This document shows positions 18,013-25,345 of a stretch of DNA of 35,815 bases, piece by piece. Under the pieces are notes generated by a model. It saw only the letters and a list, made by a program, of their open reading frames with translations. It did no database searches and was not told where the DNA came from. A program made the position numbers and the translations under genes. The stretch's first letter is position 1; the number at the start of each line of letters is the position of its first letter. Origin of the DNA: CAYPEK01 sp964409645 (lineage in GTDB: Bacteria > UBP15 > UBA6099). Location: assembly GCA_964409645.1 (NCBI GenBank), contig CAYPEK010000037.1, positions 1-35,815 of the forward strand. The letters run 5' to 3'.

Positions 18013-19523
18013 GACATTGCACTTTCATTCGAGAGGATTTTTGAGAGGCCGTCCGCCGGGACGACGCGTTCCGAGCCGTCCGCCGCGCGGAGCCTGCATT
18101 GTTTCTTTTCGACATCCGCGGGGCCGACCACGACCACCGCGCGCGCGCCCGTCGCCGCGGCGTATGCGAGCTGTGCGTCGATGCCCTCGTCGGAGAGCGG
18201 CGCAGCGGTCCTGAAACCCGCGCCGCGCAGTTCCCCGGCGATACCGATCGCCGTCCCGATCACTGCCGCGTCGTTCGACTCGGCGGCGATGCACACGTCG
18301 ATCGCCGACTTGTCCGCCTTGCCGCCGGACACCTCGAACGCTTCGACCAGCCGGTCGAAGCCGAATGCGAATCCGGCAGCGGGCGTATGCTCGCCGCCGA
18401 AGTCTTCGACCAGCTTGTCGTATCGGCCGCCGCCGCATATCCGCTTCCGGCCGCCGGATACCTCCGCGTTGATCTCAAACACCGCGCCCGTATAAAAATC
18501 GAACCCGGCGGCAATGCCGAGCACTATCTCGAAATTTTTCACCCCGCCGCTCGCGAGGCATGCGCACACTTCGCCGAGTCTGTCGAACTCGCCCATCGCG
18601 GCCTGATAGCTTTTCAGCAACTCAGCCGCCTTCGGCTCCACTTCGGCGAAACCACCCTGTACTCCCGAAAGCGCGAGCAGCAGCGTTGCCATCTCCGCCT
18701 TGACGAGTCCTTCCGCCGCCAGCCGATGCCGGCATGTGTCCTCGGCATACGCGGGCAGTTTTTTCAGCCACTCCGCCGCGACCGCCGCGTCGTACTTCTC
18801 CGGCAGCGTCACGGCAAAATCGCCCTCGTAACCCGTGCTCTGCTGCGCGTCGTAAATCTCCGTCAGTTCGCGCCGGACGTAGTCGATGTCGTCCTCGTGC
18901 GAACCGGCCGACGCGAGGATCGCCGCGCATTTCTCGCGGACGCTCGCCATCGAGTCGATCAACTCGACCACCTTGTCCTGCTTCTTGCTCGATAGGCCTT
19001 CCTGATTCAACAGTTCGCGGTAGATTCCGATGCTTCCGATTTTCAGCTTGTACGAGCTGATGCCGAGCGACTCCAGCGCGCGGACCGCGAGCGCGATCAC
19101 TTCCGCGTCCGCCGCGGGCGACGCCGACCCGATCAGTTCCACACCGGCCTGCGTGAACTCGCGATACGCGCCCTCGCGCGGCCGTTCGTAGCGGAAGCAC
19201 CGCTCAATGTAGTAAAGCTTGTGCGGCTTCGGCATCCCTGCGAACATCCCCGACGCGATCAGGCGGCACACAGGCGCCGTCATCTCGGGCCGCAGCGCGT
19301 ATTCCGCGCCGTCGCAGAAGAACGTGAACATGGATTCGCGGATCTTCTCGCCCGCGCGCGCCGACAGCAGCGCGAACTCCTCGAATGTCGGAGTCTGGAT
19401 ACGCATATAGCCGAACGATTTGAAAACAGACTCGACTTTCCCGCGGACGTGGCCCCTGACGGCGGTTTCACCCGGCAGGAAGTCCCTCGTGCCCCTCGGG
19501 AGCGAATATTTTTTTGCGCTCAT
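18009..19523 (-). CDS. hisZ: HisZ-like ATP-PRT regulatory subunit (HisRS paralogue) with anticodon-binding-like domain
   Basis: 504 residues. The class II synthetase core (1 to about 395) has PRGTRDFLP near the N-terminus, LRPEMTAP (77-84), motif 2 ERCFRYERPREGAYREF (107-123), CGGGRYDKL and motif 3 GFAFGFDRL (384-392). A C-terminal alpha/beta domain (about 405-500, from DVCIAAES) looks like the HisRS anticodon-binding domain. True HisRS has a catalytic Arg in the VRGLDYY motif; here the same place reads IAAGFDFYTG, with A339 instead of Arg. Loss of that Arg plus coupling to hisG point to HisZ, the non-aminoacylating partner that gives HisG histidine feedback control. HisZ usually lacks the C-terminal domain (about 390 residues), so this one is unusual. 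The SD GGGGAG precedes the ATG at 19523. Alternative: an active but divergent HisRS. Confidence 0.85.
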   Translation of the reverse strand: MSAKKYSLPRGTRDFLPGETAVRGHVRGKVESVFKSFGYMRIQTPTFEEFALLSARAGEKIRESMFTFFCDGAEYALRPEMTAPVCRLIASGMFAGMPKPHKLYYIERCFRYERPREGAYREFTQAGVELIGSASPAADAEVIALAVRALESLGISSYKLKIGSIGIYRELLNQEGLSSKKQDKVVELIDSMASVREKCAAILASAGSHEDDIDYVRRELTEIYDAQQSTGYEGDFAVTLPEKYDAAVAAEWLKKLPAYAEDTCRHRLAAEGLVKAEMATLLLALSGVQGGFAEVEPKAAELLKSYQAAMGEFDRLGEVCACLASGGVKNFEIVLGIAAGFDFYTGAVFEINAEVSGGRKRICGGGRYDKLVEDFGGEHTPAAGFAFGFDRLVEAFEVSGGKADKSAIDVCIAAESNDAAVIGTAIGIAGELRGAGFRTAAPLSDEGIDAQLAYAAATGARAVVVVGPADVEKKQCRLRAADGSERVVPADGLSKILSNESAMS

Positions 19524-19677
19524 TTTGTATCTCCCCGGATCGGAGACCGTAGCGATCAGCTCGATGCGGCAAATTCATTTCATTGCCGCACTCGTTTATT
19601 GGTTCGCGTTGCTGCTCTTTGAAAAACGGTACAGGCACCGCACGAACCGCGTTGCCAGTCACTGTTTTTCGCGGGGC

Positions 19678-19710
19678 AAAAAAAAAGCCCCGGGTCACGG
19701 CATCCGGGGC
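19678..19710 (-). terminator. Attenuator terminator in the his leader
   Basis: On the minus strand, a 7-bp all-GC stem (19710-19704 with 19693-19687), a 10-nt loop, and nine consecutive T (19686-19678). It lies between the His leader peptide and hisZ, 155 bp before the hisZ start, so it can only act as a conditional (attenuation) terminator for hisZG. The GCCCC after the T-run can pair with the same GGGGC arm, a possible competing hairpin. Confidence 0.85.
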
Positions 19711-19718
19711 CATCTTCC

Positions 19719-19742
19719 GCGCGGCTCAAATCTCAGCCGCGC
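19719..19742 (-). promoter_or_regulatory. Leader hairpin overlapping the hisL stop codon
   Basis: A perfect 8-bp stem, GCGCGGCT (19742-19735) with AGCCGCGC (19726-19719), and an 8-nt loop containing the hisL stop. A ribosome that finishes the leader peptide would cover its left arm. Other pairings available in the leader: TCACGG-T-CAT (19781-19772, over the first His codons) with ATGCCGTGA (19703-19695, in the terminator loop), and GGGCC (19753-19749) with GGCCC (19711-19707, terminator left arm). Confidence 0.65.
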
Positions 19743-19795
19743 CGATTCGGCCCTCTTTCATGATGTCCGCTATGACCGTGAACCGCTTTTCGCAT
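19733..19795 (-). CDS. hisL: Histidine-rich leader peptide of the hisZG operon
   Basis: A 20-residue ORF, MRKAVHGHSGHHERGPNRRG, with stop TGA at 19735-19733. Four of its 20 codons are His (positions 6, 8, 11 and 12), far above normal use. The ATG at 19795-19793 has a G-rich SD (AAGGAACGGGG, with GGGG about 6 bp before the ATG). A promoter lies about 32 bp upstream and an intrinsic terminator begins 22 bp after the stop, all before hisZ. This is the layout of enterobacterial his-operon attenuation: low charged tRNA-His stalls the ribosome on the His codons and changes folding of the leader so that the terminator fails. Here it would control the first-step enzyme pair HisZ/HisG. The exact antiterminator is not settled by eye. 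Confidence 0.85.
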   Translation of the reverse strand: MRKAVHGHSGHHERGPNRRG

Positions 19796-19826
19796 TACAA
19801 TCCCCGTTCCTTATTTACAGCGTTTC

Positions 19827-19855
19827 ATGGTAGTTCCGCCGCGCGTATTTGTCAA
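19827..19855 (-). promoter_or_regulatory. Promoter of the hisL-hisZ-hisG operon
   Basis: On the minus strand, a perfect TTGACA (19855-19850), a 17-bp spacer and TACCAT (19832-19827, four of six). The start of transcription should be near 19820, about 25 nt before the hisL ATG. It is divergent from the phoB promoter. Confidence 0.8.
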
Positions 19856-19902
19856 GCGCAACACCCGGCTCACACCGGCCGGATATCGTTCGGATTTGCG
19901 AT

Positions 19903-19932
19903 TTGTGAAAATGAGCTCCATTCCCGTATAAT
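19903..19932 (+). promoter_or_regulatory. Promoter of phoBR
   Basis: TTGTGA (19903-19908), an 18-bp spacer and a perfect TATAAT (19927-19932), 23 bp before the phoB ATG. No Pho-type hexamer repeats are seen here, which suggests basal rather than strongly autoregulated expression. Confidence 0.75.
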
Positions 19933-19955
19933 AGTTCACGCCGGAGATTCGAACG

Positions 19956-20654
19956 ATGAAAGACACTTTGATTCTGATTGTGGACGACGAGCCCTCGATG
20001 ATCGAGCTCCTCGATTACAATTTGAAGAGAGAAGGTTACGAAGTCGTCGCGGCGAAAAACGGGAACGAAGCGCTCGCCGCGTTCGCCGGGCAGCCGGTCT
20101 CGCTTATCATCCTCGACATAATGATGCCGGGACCGGACGGGTACGACGTCTGCAAGGAAATAAGAAAAATCTCGAATGTGCCGATAATCATGCTGACCGC
20201 GAAAAGCAGCGAGACCAACAAGATAGTCGGACTCGAACTCGACGCCGACGACTACGTCGTGAAGCCGTTCTCGGTCGGCGAACTGATGGCGCGCGTGAAG
20301 GCAATTCTTAGGCGTTCTCAGCAGTTCGGAGACCGGCCTGAAACCGCAAAAACCGACGACATCGTTCGCGGCGAGTTGTGTATTAACAAGGCAAAAAGAA
20401 CCGTCTGTGTCGGCAGCAGTCCGATAGAACTTACAACTAAGGAATTCGACCTTCTCCACTTGCTCGCGTCCAACCCGGGAGTAGTGTTCACGCGCGAGCA
20501 GATACTCGACAAAGTCTGGGGCAGCGAATCGTACGTTGTTGACAGAGCGATCGACGTGCACGTGCGCCATCTGCGCGAAAAGATCGAAAATACTCCCGAT
20601 GCGCCGAAATACATCTCCACTGTCAGAGGCGTAGGATACCGTTTCGAGGAATAA
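19956..20654 (+). CDS. phoB: Phosphate-regulon response regulator, OmpR/PhoB family
   Basis: 232 residues, the usual length. The receiver domain (about 1-120) has acidic pocket D10/D11, phospho-acceptor D54 in LIILDIMMP, T81 and K103 in VVKPFS. The C-terminal winged helix (about 135-230) has the typical TTKEFDLLHLLASNPG, a recognition-helix region with VVDRAIDVHVRHLREKI, and the wing YISTVRGVGYRF. The receiver and effector combination, the phoR-type kinase next to it and the pst genes after that make the PhoB (PhoP of Gram-positives) assignment firm. The likely operator is the four-hexamer array before pstS. GGAGA lies 8 bp before the ATG. Confidence 0.93.
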   Translation: MKDTLILIVDDEPSMIELLDYNLKREGYEVVAAKNGNEALAAFAGQPVSLIILDIMMPGPDGYDVCKEIRKISNVPIIMLTAKSSETNKIVGLELDADDYVVKPFSVGELMARVKAILRRSQQFGDRPETAKTDDIVRGELCINKAKRTVCVGSSPIELTTKEFDLLHLLASNPGVVFTREQILDKVWGSESYVVDRAIDVHVRHLREKIENTPDAPKYISTVRGVGYRFEE

Positions 20655-20658
20655 GACA

Positions 20659-22422
20659 TTGTTTCGCGCGAATTCGATCAAATTCAGGCTCGTTCTGTTT
20701 TTCTTCATAACCATTTTCGCAAGCATCACGGCAACCGGATACTTCTCCGCGTCGTTTTTCAAGGCGCAGTATCTCGCGGAACTGAGAGAAAAACTTTTAG
20801 AACACAGCCGGACGACAGAACTTATGCTTCGAGACGTCCCGGAAAACGATCTGCAGAAAACGACGATCGGCATAGCGAAGCAGCTCGGCGGCAAATCGAA
20901 AATCAGAATCACCATAATCGGGAAAGACGGTGCTGTCCTTGCCGACAGCGAAGGCGATCCGAAGGCGATGGAAAACCATCTGAACCGCCCTGAGATAATC
21001 GAAGCCGCCAAGAAAAGCGCGGGCTCATCACTGAGGATGAGCGGCACGGTTCATCACGAATTTCTGTATGTCGCAAGGCAGGTTGCCGAAAGCGGCCGCG
21101 CATTCTACATAAGAATCGCCGCGCCGTCGGATTACATAAACACGACTCTGAATCACATAAAAATCACAATCTTTTTCGCGGCAGCGATAACGCTGCTGCT
21201 GTCGTTTGTCTTCACAATAATAATCACGGCGCGTTTCACCGGCCCCGTCGAGCGGCTGATGGAAACAACGGAGAAAATCGCCGCCGGCGACCTCGCCGCG
21301 AGGAGCAGACTGCACGGAGAGGACGAATTCGGAAAACTCGGCGCGACCGTCGATGCGATGGCTTCATCCATCCAGAAAAACATCGAGGATATCAGCGAGA
21401 AAAAAGGCGAGATAGAAAACATCCTCGCGAGCATGAAGGACGGCGTAATAGTAACCGACAGAGAACGCAACATACTGCTTATCAACACGGCCGCGCTTGA
21501 AATTTTCAAGCTGGAAAAAAGCGATTATACCGGCGTTCCGCTGATGAACATCATCCGCCATCAGATAATAAACGAAAATGTAAAGAGCGTTCTTAGTGAC
21601 GGCAGAAGCCGCGAAAACGAAATCGAAATACACCCCATCGACAAAACAACGATCGACGCCCGCGTATATCCGTTCAGGAGACAAAGCGGCGTTATGGCCG
21701 GCGCGATAATCGTTATCCGAGACATAACCAGAATCAAGAAGCTCGAAACGGTTCGAACGGAATTCATCGAGAACGCATCGCACGAACTCAGAACACCTGT
21801 TTCGCTTATCAGGGGCTTCGTCGAAACGCTGCTCTCGGGCGCAATGGACATCGAAACCGACAGGCGGCGTTTTCTCGGACTTCTGGACAAGGAATCGCGC
21901 CGTCTGATGAACCTGACTGAAGACATACTCGATCTCGAAAGGGCCGAAAAGAAAAGAGACGACGCACCGGCATACGAAATTGATGCGGTCAAGCAACTCG
22001 CCGCGTGCTGCGACAACTTCGAGCATACAATCGCGGAGAAAGGGCTTAAACTCGAAAAATACTTCCCGCCGGAGCCGGTTGTTCTGAAGATGCCCGCCGA
22101 GGATTTTACGCAGATTTTCAACAACCTGATAGATAACGCCGTCAAATTCACGCAGGCCGGAACGGTATCGGTGACATTAATGAAGGATAAGAATAGTGTA
22201 TCAATAATAATAAGAGACACCGGGCTCGGCATCCCGGCGCTCGACTGCGAGAGGATATTCGAGAGGTTCTATCGCGTTGATAAATCGCGCTCGCGGGAGA
22301 TGGGCGGCACCGGTCTCGGCCTCTCGATCGTCAAACACTACGTCGAAAAATGGGGCGGCTCGGTGAGCGTCGAAAGCGTCCCGGCAGTCGGCTCTTCGTT
22401 CAGCGTAGCATTTCCTCTGTAA
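20659..22422 (+). CDS. phoR: Phosphate-regulon sensor histidine kinase
   Basis: 587 residues, starting with TTG at 20659 after the GAGGA that ends phoB; only four bases separate the genes. Order of parts: membrane segment 1 (about 9-34), an extracytoplasmic sensor region of about 130 residues, membrane segment 2 (168-190), HAMP (about 191-243), PAS (about 250-355), a HisKA helix with H375 in ENASHELRTP, and an HATPase domain with N-box NNLIDNAVKF, G1 RDTGLGIP, F-box IFERFYR and G2 GGTGLGLSIV. This is the long PhoR form with a large periplasmic domain, seen in Bacillus and many other phyla, not the short E. coli form. PhoR is held off by the Pst transporter and PhoU, encoded just downstream, when phosphate is plentiful. 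Confidence 0.92.
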   Translation: MFRANSIKFRLVLFFFITIFASITATGYFSASFFKAQYLAELREKLLEHSRTTELMLRDVPENDLQKTTIGIAKQLGGKSKIRITIIGKDGAVLADSEGDPKAMENHLNRPEIIEAAKKSAGSSLRMSGTVHHEFLYVARQVAESGRAFYIRIAAPSDYINTTLNHIKITIFFAAAITLLLSFVFTIIITARFTGPVERLMETTEKIAAGDLAARSRLHGEDEFGKLGATVDAMASSIQKNIEDISEKKGEIENILASMKDGVIVTDRERNILLINTAALEIFKLEKSDYTGVPLMNIIRHQIINENVKSVLSDGRSRENEIEIHPIDKTTIDARVYPFRRQSGVMAGAIIVIRDITRIKKLETVRTEFIENASHELRTPVSLIRGFVETLLSGAMDIETDRRRFLGLLDKESRRLMNLTEDILDLERAEKKRDDAPAYEIDAVKQLAACCDNFEHTIAEKGLKLEKYFPPEPVVLKMPAEDFTQIFNNLIDNAVKFTQAGTVSVTLMKDKNSVSIIIRDTGLGIPALDCERIFERFYRVDKSRSREMGGTGLGLSIVKHYVEKWGGSVSVESVPAVGSSFSVAFPL

Positions 22423-22435
22423 AAGTCTCAGTAAA

Positions 22436-22474
22436 TTAAACAAGAATTAACACCGTCTTAATATTTCCTTAACA
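22436..22474 (+). promoter_or_regulatory. Pho box array: four TTAACA-type hexamers at 11-bp period
   Basis: TTAAAC (22436-22441), TTAACA (22447-22452), TTAATA (22458-22463) and TTAACA (22469-22474), each separated by exactly 5 bp. It matches the PhoP-box pattern known from Bacillus (TTAACA repeats with about 5-bp spacing) and the 11-bp repeat spacing of E. coli Pho boxes. It lies 10 bp before a -10-like TACACT, as expected for an activator that replaces the -35. Confidence 0.85.
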
Positions 22475-22483
22475 ATCCGCAAA

Positions 22484-22489
22484 TACACT
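22484..22489 (+). promoter_or_regulatory. -10 box of the pstSCAB-phoU promoter
   Basis: TACACT matches TATAAT at four of six bases and sits 10 bp after the last Pho hexamer. The -35 position falls inside the Pho array, typical of PhoB-activated promoters. Confidence 0.55.
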
Positions 22490-22503
22490 ATGGCCGGATA
22501 ACC

Positions 22504-22527
22504 CGGATTTTTCACAAGAAAAATCCG
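22504..22527 (+). promoter_or_regulatory. Hairpin in the pstS leader RNA
   Basis: A perfect 9-bp stem, CGGATTTTT (22504-22512) with AAAAATCCG (22519-22527), and a 6-nt loop, close to the predicted transcript 5' end. It may protect the mRNA end. It is not a terminator on the plus strand because no U-run follows. Confidence 0.5.
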
Positions 22528-22571
22528 AGATAAGAGGTGAATCTGTGCCTGAAACCGATAAGGAGATAAAA

Positions 22572-23468
22572 ATGAAAATCACGAAAAAGGAAAATCCGAA
22601 AAGATTTTTCAGAATTGCAGCCGGAATTGTAACCTCGCTCATTCTGGTGCTCGCAGTAAACGCACAGAAAAGCTACAGCGCGACCCCGGGCAGCCTGCAA
22701 ATCAAAGGCTCGGACACAATGGTCAATCTCGGACAAGCGTGGGCGGAAGCGTTCATGGGGAAAAATCCGCAGGCGATAGTGGCCGTCACGGGCGGCGGTT
22801 CAGGTGTCGGAATCGCATCACTAATCAATAAGACGACAGACATCTGCGAGGCATCGCGGGCGATGAAGCCGAAAGAGATCAGCGACGCGAAAAAGAACGG
22901 CGTCAAACCGAAGGAAATCACGGTCGGACACGACGGTATCGCCGTGGTGGTTCATCCGTCGAACAAAGTATCGACACTGACTATCGACCAACTTGCCGGA
23001 ATCTTCACGGGCAAGATCACCGACTGGAGTCAGGTAGGCGGCAAGAAAGGTAAAATAGTATTGCTCTCCCGCGAAGTGAATTCCGGAACGCACGTGTTCT
23101 TCAAGGAACACGTTCTTAACAAGGGCGACTCGAAAGGTAAGGCAGAGTTCGCAGCGTCGGCGCTGCTCATGCCGTCGTCGCAGGGCATCGCGGACGAGGT
23201 CGCGCAGAACAAAAACGCGATCGGCTATTACGGCATGGGGTACATCTCCAAAAAGCAAAAAGTCATCGGCGTGAAACGCGACAAGAATTCGTCGCCGGTG
23301 AAACCGACGATCAAAACGATTCTTTCGAGCGAATATCCGATCTCGCGCCCGCTGTTCATGTACACCAACGGCGAGCCTAAAGGCGTCGTGAAAAGCTTCA
23401 TCAATTTCGTCCTGTCGAAAGAGGGCCAGCAGATAGTCAAAAAGCTGGACTTCGTGCCTGTTAAATAA
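22572..23468 (+). CDS. pstS: Phosphate ABC transporter, periplasmic binding protein
   Basis: 298 residues from the ATG at 22572 (SD AAGGAG about 7 bp upstream). An in-frame GTG at 22545 with its own SD (GAGGTGA) would add nine residues; both may be used. The signal peptide is basic (KITKKENPKRFF) followed by a hydrophobic core and a cut near SYSA. The mature protein begins with LQIKGSDTMVNLGQAW, the phosphate-binding Ser/Asp/Thr loop of PstS, then TGGGSGVGI and later SREVNSGTHVFFKE, all PstS family marks. It captures phosphate in the periplasm for PstCAB. It is the first gene of the pst unit under the Pho box. There is no lipobox, so it is soluble in the periplasm. Confidence 0.93.
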   Translation: MKITKKENPKRFFRIAAGIVTSLILVLAVNAQKSYSATPGSLQIKGSDTMVNLGQAWAEAFMGKNPQAIVAVTGGGSGVGIASLINKTTDICEASRAMKPKEISDAKKNGVKPKEITVGHDGIAVVVHPSNKVSTLTIDQLAGIFTGKITDWSQVGGKKGKIVLLSREVNSGTHVFFKEHVLNKGDSKGKAEFAASALLMPSSQGIADEVAQNKNAIGYYGMGYISKKQKVIGVKRDKNSSPVKPTIKTILSSEYPISRPLFMYTNGEPKGVVKSFINFVLSKEGQQIVKKLDFVPVK

Positions 23469-23484
23469 GAAACGGAACAGCACC

Positions 23485-24486
23485 ATGATAGAGAAACCGA
23501 GAAGACGGCGCTACAACTCGCTCAGTGTCAGCTACGTCCCCGTGGCGGCCGGGAAGACCGGCGGCTCGCTGTTGATCGCCGTCCTTTCAAAACTGTTTCC
23601 GAAAAGTTTCGGAAAGAAAGATGTGAACGAACTACTTTGGGAGAAGGCGATCGCAATAATCGGCTCTTTCTCCATCGTCGTGCTGATTCTGATTCTCGTA
23701 TTTCTTCTCAAAGACGGCTTGCCGTTATTCAAAGACTATCCGGCCGGCCGTTTTCTCGCCGGAAAAATCTGGCGACCGATTTCCGACCCGGCCGACTTCG
23801 GGATACTCCCGCTGATAATGGGGTCGCTCGTTGTCACGCTCGGCGCGGCGGTGATGAGCGTGCCGCTCGGCGTCGGGTGCGCGATCTACATAGCGGAAAT
23901 CGCAAGCCCGCGCGCAAAGGAAACCCTCAAAGTGCTCGTTGAGATAATCGCGGGGATCCCGTCCGTCGTGCTGGGTTTCCTCGGCGTTCTGGTGCTGTCG
24001 AACTGGGTCAAAAACATTTTTGATCTCCCGACCGGCCTCACCGCTTTCACCGGCGCCGTCATGCTCGCGTTCATGGCCGTACCCACAATCGCAACCATCT
24101 CAGAGGACGCCATTTATTCGGTGCCGAACGACTACAGAGCGGCGTCGCTGGCGCTCGGCGCGACCCGCTGGCAGACAATCTACAGGGTCGTCATCCCGGC
24201 GTCGATGTCCGGCCTGCTCGCGGCCGTGCTGCTCGGGATCGGGAGGGTCATCGGCGAAACGATGGTGGTGATGATGGTTTGCGGAAACGCACCCGTAATG
24301 CCGACGAGCCTGTTTCAGCCGGTCAGGACGATGACCGCGACCATCGCCGCCGAGATGGGCGAAACCGTACGCGGAAGCGGCCACTACCAAGCTCTTTTCG
24401 CAATCGGCATCGTGCTTTTCGCGATTTCGTTCGCCATCAACCTCGTCTCGGATGTGATAGTGAGAAAAAAGGGAGCGCGCGCATAA
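23485..24486 (+). CDS. pstC: Phosphate ABC transporter permease
   Basis: 333 residues, 16 bp after pstS. A charged N-terminal extension of about 50 residues precedes six membrane segments, beginning AIIGSFSIVVLILILVFLL. The family stretch PLIMGSLVVTLGAAVMSVPLG and the EAA-type coupling loop DYRAASLALGATRWQTIYRVVIP are present; the EAA loop contacts PstB. It pairs with PstA to form the phosphate channel in the inner membrane. The N-terminal extension is longer than in E. coli PstC and has no recognised domain. Confidence 0.92.
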   Translation: MIEKPRRRRYNSLSVSYVPVAAGKTGGSLLIAVLSKLFPKSFGKKDVNELLWEKAIAIIGSFSIVVLILILVFLLKDGLPLFKDYPAGRFLAGKIWRPISDPADFGILPLIMGSLVVTLGAAVMSVPLGVGCAIYIAEIASPRAKETLKVLVEIIAGIPSVVLGFLGVLVLSNWVKNIFDLPTGLTAFTGAVMLAFMAVPTIATISEDAIYSVPNDYRAASLALGATRWQTIYRVVIPASMSGLLAAVLLGIGRVIGETMVVMMVCGNAPVMPTSLFQPVRTMTATIAAEMGETVRGSGHYQALFAIGIVLFAISFAINLVSDVIVRKKGARA

Positions 24487-24489
24487 GGC

Positions 24490-25335
24490 ATGAACGCGAA
24501 GACGTCTGAAAAAATTGCGTTTTTCATACTGAAACTGTGCGGTTTCGTGGTGGTAATCCCGATCATCCTGATTCTCGGGTTTCTCGTGGTGAAAGGCCTT
24601 CCCGCGATCAGCGTCGAGTTCCTCACACAGGCGCCGCGCATGGGCCTCAAGGAAGGCGGCATATTCCCGGCGATTGTCGGCACGGTGTTTCTCGTCGCGC
24701 TCGCCGTCGCAATCGCGCTGCCCCTCGGAGTAGCATGCGCCATCTACATGAAGGAATACGCCGGCGACAACCGTTTCACCCGCATTATCCGCCTCAGCAT
24801 CGTAAACCTCGCGGGCGTGCCGTCGGTGGTGTTCGGACTTTTCGGCATGGGGTTGTTCGTGTTGTTTCTGAAATTCGGCGTTTCGATTTTGTCGGGATCG
24901 CTGACACTCGCTTTCCTTATACTTCCCGTCATCATCACCGCGTCCGAAGAAGCGCTCCTCTCAGTCCCGGCGTCGTTCCGGGAAGCCGCGCTCGGACTCG
25001 GCGCGACGAAGCTGCAAACCATCAGAACGGTCGTACTCCCCAACGCGCTGCCGGGAATGCTCACAGGCGCCATACTCGGCATCAGCCGTGCCGCCGGAGA
25101 AACCGCGCCCATCCTTTTCACAGTCGCCGCGTTCTTCCTGCCGCGCCTCCCGCATTCCATCATGGATCAGGCGATGGCGCTTCCGTATCATCTTTATATC
25201 ATCGCGACACAGGTCCCCGGCGTGCCGGAAAAGGTCAAATACGGCACGGCGCTCGTGCTCGTTCTGCTGACCTTCGGTTTCAATTTCGCCGCGATCCTGT
25301 TCAGAAACAGAATCAGAAAACAGAGAAAATGGTGA
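24490..25335 (+). CDS. pstA: Phosphate ABC transporter permease
   Basis: 281 residues; the ATG follows the pstC stop after only 3 bp. Six membrane segments are visible. Family marks are GGIFPAIVGTVFLVALAVAI, PLGVACAIYMKEYAG and the EAA loop SFREAALGLGATKLQTIRTVVLP. It is the partner of PstC in the channel. Its C-terminus is basic (FRNRIRKQRKW), as expected for a cytoplasmic end. Confidence 0.93.
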   Translation: MNAKTSEKIAFFILKLCGFVVVIPIILILGFLVVKGLPAISVEFLTQAPRMGLKEGGIFPAIVGTVFLVALAVAIALPLGVACAIYMKEYAGDNRFTRIIRLSIVNLAGVPSVVFGLFGMGLFVLFLKFGVSILSGSLTLAFLILPVIITASEEALLSVPASFREAALGLGATKLQTIRTVVLPNALPGMLTGAILGISRAAGETAPILFTVAAFFLPRLPHSIMDQAMALPYHLYIIATQVPGVPEKVKYGTALVLVLLTFGFNFAAILFRNRIRKQRKW

Positions 25336-25345
25336 GTCGCCGCAC

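Noticed and set aside
17347..18995. Long plus-strand ORFs (382 and 298 codons) opposite hisG and hisZ
   Set aside because: They are Arg-rich shadows of two well-conserved overlapping his genes.
19645..19660. TGGCAACGCGG on the minus strand before hisZ, resembling a T-box core
   Set aside because: It lies after the leader terminator rather than before it, TGGC would not match the C73 discriminator of tRNA-His (TGGG expected), and no specifier stem is seen. The His-codon leader explains the region better.
19815..21047. 410-codon minus-strand ORF opposite phoB/phoR
   Set aside because: It is the antisense shadow of phoB and the start of phoR, with no family pattern and no SD; both sense genes are certain.
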